Positions 6,924 to 12,075 of a stretch of 12,527 bases of DNA are shown piece after piece; positions within the stretch are counted from its first letter, which is position 1, and each line of letters opens with the position of its first letter. The notes beneath the pieces were generated by a model, which did not search any database, was not told the origin of the DNA, and saw only the letters and a list, made by a program, of their open reading frames with translations. Source of the stretch: Candidatus Halarchaeoplasma halalkaliphilum (GTDB taxonomy: Archaea; Thermoplasmatota; Thermoplasmata; Halarchaeoplasmatales; Halarchaeoplasmataceae); the NCBI GenBank assembly GCA_007133925.1, contig SLLU01000040.1, forward strand, positions 1 to 12,527. Reading direction: 5' to 3'. The translations under genes were made by a program, and so were the position numbers.

Positions 6924-7427
6924 TCAACGCCCCGGGTTGATTTCGAACCGGGAGAACCTTTCTGCCTTGGCCTTGCATATGGGGCATATGGGAGGCGGCA
7001 GTTCCCTGGCCGCAAGGTATCCGCATACGACACATCTCCAAACGGGTATGTCCTCCTCAGAATGGAAATCCTCGGTTGGCTCTGCATCCATTCCCGCTTC
7101 GATAACCTCGGGACGTCTCCTTTCAGGTATGGGTTTTAGTTCATCCGGGTCTTCATTGATCTTTTGGGACACGAAAAGACCGCAGTAGCACATACCGTAT
7201 TCCTCCACATCCGCATCCATGTACTCACAGGGACATATTATGTCCGAATCGTACAGCTTCACTCCCGAGGCCTGTCTGCAGGGGCACGACGGGTAACCGT
7301 AGCGCCCCTCGTTATCCACCAGACCCTGTATGAGATCAAAGAGCAGGTCATCGTCCGGACAGATGAAATACCCTTTTTCATCCGCCTTTTCTTCCACGTA
7401 CTCCATCATATCCTCTTCAGTCCTCAT
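6924..7427 (-). CDS. Ferredoxin:disulfide reductase (FTR catalytic domain plus rubredoxin domain)
   Basis: This 167-residue, two-domain redox enzyme has an N-terminal domain of the ferredoxin:thioredoxin reductase catalytic subunit type: CPC (48-50), CPC (65-67) and CYC (80-82). These cysteines hold a [4Fe-4S] cluster next to a redox-active disulfide. After an acidic linker comes a rubredoxin-like knuckle pair, CVVC (132-135) and CPIC (148-151), for a single Fe. This domain order and the Tyr81 between the last two cysteines, where plant FTR has histidine, match the Methanosarcina acetivorans FDR. In that enzyme, the rubredoxin centre is proposed to pass ferredoxin electrons to the [4Fe-4S] site, and reported partners include a thioredoxin and the glutaredoxin-like methanoredoxin. 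The start at 7427 gives MRTEEDMMEYVEEKADEKGY, matching the family N-terminus; ATG at 7439 is an alternative. The gene overlaps the upstream glutaredoxin-like gene by 11 bases, which suggests an enzyme-partner pair. It is cytoplasmic, with no variable FTR subunit nearby. Confidence 0.9.
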   Translation of the reverse strand: MRTEEDMMEYVEEKADEKGYFICPDDDLLFDLIQGLVDNEGRYGYPSCPCRQASGVKLYDSDIICPCEYMDADVEEYGMCYCGLFVSQKINEDPDELKPIPERRRPEVIEAGMDAEPTEDFHSEEDIPVWRCVVCGYLAARELPPPICPICKAKAERFSRFEINPGR

Positions 7428-7713
7428 GTGACAGCACATCCCTTATACGATCTTCCTTGAACCCCACGATCACTTCCTCGCCCTGGTCTATGATTATGGT
7501 AGGAAAACTGATGGCTGGATTGAACTCTTTCAACTCCTCTTTTATGGTTTTTTTATCATCATCGGAAAGGAGATCAAAATCTATGCATAGGTATTCAATA
7601 TCGAGTTCTTCGAGTAGCTTTTTTGTTTTTTTACACCATCCGCAGGTGCTGAGTGCGAAGAGTTTCACTTCATGCTCATTTATCGCTCCATGGATGTTCC
7701 TTATGGCTTCCAT
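7417..7713 (-). CDS. Glutaredoxin-like / NrdH-methanoredoxin-like thiol protein
   Basis: This 98-residue thioredoxin-fold protein has its active site at LSTCGWCKKTKKLL (21-34), with Cys24 and Cys27 in a C-G-W-C motif. The cis-proline block SFPTIIID (69-76) has Pro71, and VIVGFKEDRI (81-90) forms the last strand and helix. These are the three landmarks of glutaredoxin/NrdH proteins. Glutathione is unusual in archaea, and the gene overlaps FDR by 11 bases, so it is probably reduced by FDR rather than by glutathione or NADPH-thioredoxin reductase. Downstream targets could be ribonucleotide reductase or other disulfide proteins. The first 14 residues form a short extension before the fold. The start lacks a Shine-Dalgarno but lies 26 bases from a TATA-like box, which suggests a leaderless message. 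Confidence 0.88.
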   Translation of the reverse strand: MEAIRNIHGAINEHEVKLFALSTCGWCKKTKKLLEELDIEYLCIDFDLLSDDDKKTIKEELKEFNPAISFPTIIIDQGEEVIVGFKEDRIRDVLSHED

Positions 7714-7718
7714 AGGTG

Positions 7719-7742
7719 TACATTGCAGATGTAAGATAATAA
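7719..7742 (-). promoter_or_regulatory. Candidate promoter and inverted repeat upstream of the glutaredoxin-FDR cluster
   Basis: On the minus strand TTATTATC (7742-7735) is a TATA-like box centred about 26 bases before the ATG at 7713, which predicts a leaderless transcript. Immediately downstream, the inverted repeat TACAT-N5-ATGTA (7719-7733) occupies the space between the box and the start, a common operator position in archaea. All of this fits in the 37-bp gap after the GS-like gene. Confidence 0.35.
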
Positions 7743-7750
7743 GTTCACGG

Positions 7751-9025
7751 TCAGTACTCTATGTAGGTTTTCAACTCCCACGGAGTGATATCCATGTTGA
7801 ATTCCATTATCTCTTTCTTTTTTTCCTTCATGTAATAGCGATAACTATCCCCCAGAACATCTCTCAGCAGATCATCTTTCTCAAGGTGGTGGAGTGCCTT
7901 TTCCAGGTTGGTCGGCAGAGTGTTGATCCCAAGGTCTTCTATCTCATCTTGACGCAAGTCGAAAAGGTCCAGGACCACCTCTTTCCCTGGATCCAGCCCC
8001 CTCTCGATACCGTCCATACCTGCGGATATCAGGGCGTTCATGACCAGATATATGTTTGCAGTGGCATCGGCCGCTCTATATTCGATCCTCCCCTTTTTCT
8101 CTTCTTTGTTACCGTATGCGGGTATCCGTACCAGAACACTTCGGTTCTCTCCGCCCCAGCATACATATACCGGTGCTTCGTATCCGGGAACCAATCGTTT
8201 GTATGAATTGATAGTTGGATTGCATATGGCGGAAAGCCCCTGGGCATGATCCAGCAGTCCGCCGACGAAACCCCTGGCCGCCTCGTTCAGTTCCCCAGGG
8301 GAGAACATGTACTCTCCGTTTTCCAATAGTGCCATATGGAGGTGAAGCCCGTTTCCCGGCTCGTTGGATAATGGTTTGGGCATGAATGTGGCTATCATAT
8401 CACTATCCCTTGCCACATTCTTAACCAATTCTTTTATCAATATGAAATCGTCAGCGGCCTTCAGAGGGTCGTCGTAGGGGAGTGGCTCCACTTCGTACTG
8501 TCCCGATCCCGCCTCATGGTGTATCTTCTCCACCGGTATGTCGTAGCCTCCCATGGCCCGGGATATCTTGCTGATAACACTGCTGTATTCCGTCCTACCG
8601 TCGATGTATCTACCCTTATCCACGGGTTCCAGCGTATCTTTGTCCAGTAGATGGAACTCGTACTCCGCTTTGATCTTCACAGTTATGCCCTTTTCCTCAA
8701 GCTTCTTCAAGGTGTTCTTGAGCATATACCTGGGATCTCCTTTGAAACAGCTGCCGTCGGGCCAGTACATCTCGCACAAAAATACGGCTATCTTCTCATC
8801 CCCGTAATCCATTATGTTGTATGCCGACGGATCCGGAACTGTCACCATGTCGCTCTGGGCCACATCCGTGAAACCCACGTTCGACGAATCAAAACTGATG
8901 CCGTCCTCCAAAATCAATGGGAACATGCTAAGGGGAATTCGGATCTCTCTCATCCTTCCCCGCAAATCCATGAATTTCAATGCTATGGAGTCTATGTCTT
9001 CCGGTAGATACATCTTCTTTTCCAT
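7751..9025 (-). CDS. glnA: Glutamine synthetase family protein (type I-alpha-like)
   Basis: This 424-residue member of the GS type I family would form glutamine from glutamate, ammonia and ATP if canonical. Seen in order: GISFDSSNVGF (latch loop keeping the Asp), SDMVTVPDPS, KAEYEFHLLD (metal Glu), HHEAGSGQYEVE, GNGLHLHMAL, NPTINSYKRLVPGYEAPVY (with the flap Glu), GGENRSVLVRIP, GRIEYRAADATANIYL and a C-terminal WELKTYIEY. The segment DLFDLRQDEIEDLGINTLPTNLEKAL matches the alpha subtype. The adenylylation tyrosine of beta-type enzymes is Phe here, so GlnE-type control is not expected. Odd points: the N-terminal helix is about 15 residues shorter than usual (an in-frame TGA 12 bases upstream excludes extension); the latch loop appears one residue shorter than FDGSS-type sequences; and G-N-G-L-H-L-H replaces the usual N-G-S-G-M-H. 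A GS-like ligase with another substrate is therefore possible. A GAGG Shine-Dalgarno is at 9036-9033. Confidence 0.87.
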   Translation of the reverse strand: MEKKMYLPEDIDSIALKFMDLRGRMREIRIPLSMFPLILEDGISFDSSNVGFTDVAQSDMVTVPDPSAYNIMDYGDEKIAVFLCEMYWPDGSCFKGDPRYMLKNTLKKLEEKGITVKIKAEYEFHLLDKDTLEPVDKGRYIDGRTEYSSVISKISRAMGGYDIPVEKIHHEAGSGQYEVEPLPYDDPLKAADDFILIKELVKNVARDSDMIATFMPKPLSNEPGNGLHLHMALLENGEYMFSPGELNEAARGFVGGLLDHAQGLSAICNPTINSYKRLVPGYEAPVYVCWGGENRSVLVRIPAYGNKEEKKGRIEYRAADATANIYLVMNALISAGMDGIERGLDPGKEVVLDLFDLRQDEIEDLGINTLPTNLEKALHHLEKDDLLRDVLGDSYRYYMKEKKKEIMEFNMDITPWELKTYIEY

Positions 9026-9046
9026 GATATGTCCTCACATTGGTGA

Positions 9047-9066
9047 ACGTGTACACGTATATTAAT
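9047..9066 (-). promoter_or_regulatory. glnA-like promoter with perfect 12-bp palindrome
   Basis: The minus strand has ATTAATATA (9066-9058), a TATA box about 36 bases before the ATG, which predicts a start near 9036 and a short leader with the GAGG Shine-Dalgarno. Directly downstream is ACGTGTACACGT (9047-9058), a perfect 12-bp palindrome between the TATA box and the predicted start. A repressor bound there would block TBP/TFB or polymerase. It differs from the methanogen NrpR operator (GGAA-N6-TTCC). A small hairpin, CTCTT-N6-AAGAG (9071-9086), spans the preceding gene's stop codon. Confidence 0.45.
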
Positions 9067-9078
9067 CATACTCTTGGA

Positions 9079-10170
9079 TCAAAGAGCACGATAACAGTCC
9101 GCAATACGGTGTGCGATACTATCCATGTCCGTCATACCCCTGTGTGTTATCTCCGCGGTACCCATCCTACCTGTGGTGTCTATAAAGATGCTTTCCTGTT
9201 CCAGGGCATTGCATAGTAGTACCGCTTTTTCCAGAGGGATATCAAGGAATACCTGATGTGATTCTGTATAACCTTTATCCGCAAACCTAATGGGCACGCC
9301 CAATTCATGGAGCCGGGAAGCCAGCAACTTGGAGTTATCTATGACCCTGCGGCCGTATCCCCTGTCATCCAGTAGTTCTTCTGCGGCTATACCCAGGGCA
9401 GCGATGCGGTTCACATGGGGGTTATCCACCAGACCTATACCCGAAACCGTATCCACGTCCATGAACTCTCTTAAGGCGGAGTGATGCTCATCCGAATCCG
9501 TCAATATGACCCCTCCCTGGGGCCCGTAAAAGCTCTTGTGTGTGCTTCCGATCATCACTTCGGCACCTTCTTTTAAAGGTGACTGGAACTCCCCGCATGC
9601 CAGCAGTCCCAGGACGTGGGAGCCATCATAGACCAAGGTCCCTTGTTCAGAATGTTCGTCCAGTATATTTCGAAACTCCCGTACAGGATGGGGGAAGGGT
9701 ATGTAGGAAGCGCCCAGAATGGTCAGTGGTATATCCTGTGCCTCGTAGAGCGCTTCGGATCTGCTAACATCGATCTGGAATGTATCGGGTTGGTTGGGTA
9801 AGGATACCCTCTTTCTACCGAATTTTTCCATCCCCAGTGGGTAACCGCCTGCGGTGTAGGGCAACATGGCTATGTTCTCTTTTTCTCGGGTAAATGCAAA
9901 CAACACTGCCAGATCGCATATGTTCCCTGATAACGGCTCTACTATGGCATGTTTAACGTCGAACAATTTGCGGAAGAGATCTTCTGTGTGGGCAACGATG
10001 TCCCGAGCGTATCTCGAACCGCCATAATAATCCGATAGATAACGGCCTGCCAGATCACTGGACAGTGCTTCTTTTACTTTCGGTGAAATGAAGTTTTCCG
10101 AGGCCATGAGATTGATACCTTCTTCCCGGTATCTCTCGTTTTTTTCCACTAGCTCCAGTATCTTTGACAT
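9079..10170 (-). CDS. Serine hydroxymethyltransferase-family protein, divergent
   Basis: This 363-residue fold-type I PLP enzyme is clearly related to archaeal GlyA: INLMASENFISPKVKEAL (19-36), EPLSGNICDLAV (78-89), YIPFPHPV (156-163), YDGSHVLGLLA (181-191) with Asp182 and His185, GSTHKSFYGPQGGVIL (208-223) with Lys212 as the Schiff-base lysine, TESHQVFLDI (302-311) and GRMGTAEITHRGM (334-346) with substrate-carboxylate Arg335. SHMT interconverts serine and glycine with a tetrahydropterin carrier. Two differences matter. The usual tyrosine-alanine-glutamate-glycine block reads GRYLSDYYGG (42-51), so the catalytic Glu appears to be Ser46; and the PLP-stacking His of the G-G-H motif is Tyr110. 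It is also about 60 residues shorter than usual SHMT (420-430). A related activity, such as retro-aldol cleavage of beta-hydroxy amino acids, is possible. No Shine-Dalgarno is seen; a TATA-like TAATTTAG (10193-10200) about 27 bases upstream suggests a leaderless message. Confidence 0.8.
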   Translation of the reverse strand: MSKILELVEKNERYREEGINLMASENFISPKVKEALSSDLAGRYLSDYYGGSRYARDIVAHTEDLFRKLFDVKHAIVEPLSGNICDLAVLFAFTREKENIAMLPYTAGGYPLGMEKFGRKRVSLPNQPDTFQIDVSRSEALYEAQDIPLTILGASYIPFPHPVREFRNILDEHSEQGTLVYDGSHVLGLLACGEFQSPLKEGAEVMIGSTHKSFYGPQGGVILTDSDEHHSALREFMDVDTVSGIGLVDNPHVNRIAALGIAAEELLDDRGYGRRVIDNSKLLASRLHELGVPIRFADKGYTESHQVFLDIPLEKAVLLCNALEQESIFIDTTGRMGTAEITHRGMTDMDSIAHRIADCYRAL

Positions 10171-10200
10171 GACTAGTCGATATAGGGAGCGGTAATTTAG
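10171..10200 (-). promoter_or_regulatory. Candidate promoter of the SHMT-like gene
   Basis: The AT-rich stretch read on the minus strand as CTAAATTA (10200-10193) is centred about 27 bases before the ATG at 10170, consistent with a leaderless start. The 8-bp palindrome GACTAGTC (10171-10178) touches the start codon. The TATA match is weak. Confidence 0.25.
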
Positions 10201-10253
10201 TTTTTCCCACAGCGTTACCTTTCTTTTAGATCACATGTCCATAGATAATCTCA

Positions 10254-11156
10254 TCATATGGATCTCAATGAAGACAGTTCCCGGCCCTTAACAAGGGTTT
10301 GAAGTAAATGGTTCAATGGTGTTTCAGCTCCAACAGATTTTCCAGCATCCACGATAGCACCGTTGATACAATCGATCTCGGTCCTTCTGCCGCGCTGTAT
10401 GTCCTGCAGCATGCTGGAATGGTTATCGGCAGTCATCTCTGCCACTCGTTCTACCTCTTTTAGAATATCATCATCGGGTAGGTCGGTGTGTTTTATCGCA
10501 ACATCCCGGGATTCGTAACATACCTTTTCCATAAAATCTCGCAGTTCACGATGTTCGAGAAGTACCCCGTTCTTCAAACCGGTCAGGGCGGTCAAAGGGT
10601 TGATGCAAGCATTCACTATTACCTTCTGCCATATGTGGCCATATATGTTGTCCACCATCTCCACCTTCATACCCGCTTCCTGAAGTATATGTGCGAACCC
10701 GTAAACGTGTTCATTGGTCCCCTTCGGATAAAGACCGAGATAGGTATAACCCTGCCCTGCATGAAACACCTCCCCCGGAGATCGATAGGTTATACCATGG
10801 CTCGTTACGCCTCCAATCACCCTTTCCGGATCCACGAACTCAGAGATTATCCTCTCGTTGTTCAAACCATTCTGGAGTGATATCACTCCCGTATCCGGAG
10901 ATATGTGAGGGCGTACTAGTTCCACAGCTTGTTTCGTATCGTATGATTTGGTGCAAAATATCATGTATATACAGGGAGTCAAATCCGAGGGATTGATGGA
11001 ATATTGTATAGAACTTTCCACATCGGTTTTACCGCTGATGCGAACTCGATTCAGGGGAAGATCCTTTCTTCCCAGTAGGATCACTTCATGATCCTGTCCG
11101 ATGATCCCCGCAAGAAACGTTCCCAATGCACCTGGACCTATTATCCCTATCTTCAT
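10254..11156 (-). CDS. panE: 2-dehydropantoate 2-reductase (ketopantoate reductase)
   Basis: This 300-residue protein has the full family length. It reduces ketopantoate to pantoate with NAD(P)H in coenzyme A biosynthesis. The N-terminal Rossmann motif is MKIGIIGPGALGTFLA (1-16, G-x-G-x-x-G at 7-12). Then come CTKSYDT (68-74), LQNGLNN (94-100), GGVTSHGITYRSPGEV (115-130), HIWQKVIVNACINPLTALTG (174-193) and SSMLQDIQRGRRTEIDCING (247-266). Lys178 and Glu260 match the catalytic lysine and glutamate known from E. coli PanE, and Lys70 is the nearby conserved lysine. All core residues are present, so an active enzyme is expected. In archaea this step precedes pantoate kinase; no other CoA gene is seen here. 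Gaps of 83 and 55 bp and a candidate TATA box suggest its own transcript. Related PanE-like oxidoreductases exist, but the catalytic block here is canonical. Confidence 0.93.
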   Translation of the reverse strand: MKIGIIGPGALGTFLAGIIGQDHEVILLGRKDLPLNRVRISGKTDVESSIQYSINPSDLTPCIYMIFCTKSYDTKQAVELVRPHISPDTGVISLQNGLNNERIISEFVDPERVIGGVTSHGITYRSPGEVFHAGQGYTYLGLYPKGTNEHVYGFAHILQEAGMKVEMVDNIYGHIWQKVIVNACINPLTALTGLKNGVLLEHRELRDFMEKVCYESRDVAIKHTDLPDDDILKEVERVAEMTADNHSSMLQDIQRGRRTEIDCINGAIVDAGKSVGAETPLNHLLQTLVKGRELSSLRSI

Positions 11157-11164
11157 GAATGTAA

Positions 11165-11190
11165 ATCCTTGTAGGAACGATTAATATTTT
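11165..11190 (-). promoter_or_regulatory. Candidate panE promoter
   Basis: The minus strand has AAAATATTAA (11190-11181), a TATA-like box about 29 bases before the panE ATG, which predicts a start only a few bases ahead of the codon. AAGGAT (11170-11165) resembles a Shine-Dalgarno but would lie upstream of that start, so either the gene is read through from the acidic-protein gene or the true start site differs. Confidence 0.3.
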
Positions 11191-11211
11191 GCCGTGAAAG
11201 GCCATTTGAGT

Positions 11212-12075
11212 TCACTTGTTTGCTAGATCGGTTTCCAAACGTTTCAAGGCCTTTGTGATAAGGTCTTCGCCTTTATCGAAGTCACCCACCGATATCTCTT
11301 CCCTTGCCGAGGCAATAAGCTCGTTGATATCCCCTGTGTTGATATCCAAATTCTCTGCTTCAAAAACCAGATTGTAGGCGGTTTTCACCTTTTCCTTTAG
11401 AACGGTCTCTCTATCGTCGTTGTTGTTCTCCTCCTCCCACACAGAAGGTTCTTGATCATTTTGATCCACTTCGTAATCCTTATCATCCCCTGCTTCGTCT
11501 TCTTCTCCCGGTTCGCCTTCTTCGTTCAATTCTTCACCACCTTGTGTTTCTTCAACTGTTTCCTCTACCTCCTCAAATCCTATATTGTCCGCCAGTAATT
11601 TACTTTCAATATATTCGTCGAATTCGTCTTTTTCTTCATCTCCCAATAATTCACGTTCCACATACTCATCAAATTCGTCTTTTTCCTCTTCCTCCTCACC
11701 TCTTTGATCTACCCCTACCACAGGTGGGGTTACATCGACGAAATCTTTTTTATCAGCAGGTTTTTCAACATCCTTTTCGAATACCTCCTCCTCAGGTACC
11801 GCTTCGACCTTTTCTGTTTCCATAGGAATTCTATTTATCCTTATCACCTTGACCCGTTCTTCACCGAATAATTCCTGGATCTCCATCATCTCTTGATCAT
11901 AGACATCTTCAACGGGTTCATCTGCCTTTGTATCCTTCACAACTGGTGCTATTATGGGGGCTATTTTGATAGGTTTATCTTTGATCTCGCCCCCAATAAT
12001 CGGATCCTTTTCCTCGGCTGTAACTTCATTTCCCTTTAAAGCGGTCTCCCTATCGTCGATCCCGCTCCCCCCCAT
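11212..12075 (-). CDS. Acidic low-complexity protein, C-terminal part (frameshifted from the repeat array)
   Basis: This frame is open for 287 codons from an ATG at 12075, but that ATG is probably not a real start: the reading frame looks like the continuation of the acidic repeat protein encoded to its right, interrupted at a G7 run. The protein is rich in Glu and Asp and has no cysteine. A hydrophobic-basic patch (31-48, IKDKPIKIAPIIAPVVKD) is followed by ELFGEERVKVIRINRIP (68-84), two copies of an E-E-K-D-E-F-D-E-Y unit (about 130-162), and an acidic linker. The segment DQNDQEPSVW...DDRETVLK (204-226) duplicates the sequence at the frameshift. The C-terminal 60 residues (KVKTAYNLVFEAENLDI...FDKGEDLITKALKRLETDL) look like a helical hairpin or short coiled coil. 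I recognise no family and assign no function. The stop is 55 bp before panE. Confidence 0.7.
   Translation of the reverse strand: MGGSGIDDRETALKGNEVTAEEKDPIIGGEIKDKPIKIAPIIAPVVKDTKADEPVEDVYDQEMMEIQELFGEERVKVIRINRIPMETEKVEAVPEEEVFEKDVEKPADKKDFVDVTPPVVGVDQRGEEEEEKDEFDEYVERELLGDEEKDEFDEYIESKLLADNIGFEEVEETVEETQGGEELNEEGEPGEEDEAGDDKDYEVDQNDQEPSVWEEENNNDDRETVLKEKVKTAYNLVFEAENLDINTGDINELIASAREEISVGDFDKGEDLITKALKRLETDLANK
11590..11688 (-). repeat. Two-copy in-frame repeat (about 16 codons each)
   Basis: Two adjacent copies encode EEKDEFDEYVERELLGD and EEKDEFDEYIESKLLAD, differing at a few residues. This is a second, older-looking tandem duplication in the same acidic protein, more diverged than the 33-bp array. 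Confidence 0.8.

Noticed and set aside
6923..7087. N-terminal extension of the methyltransferase from ATG 7087
   Set aside because: It lies entirely within the FDR gene, shows no methyltransferase features, and FDR is the clear real gene there.
9071..9086. CTCTT-N6-AAGAG hairpin as a terminator of the SHMT-like gene
   Set aside because: The stem is only five base pairs, includes the stop codon and is not followed by a T-run.
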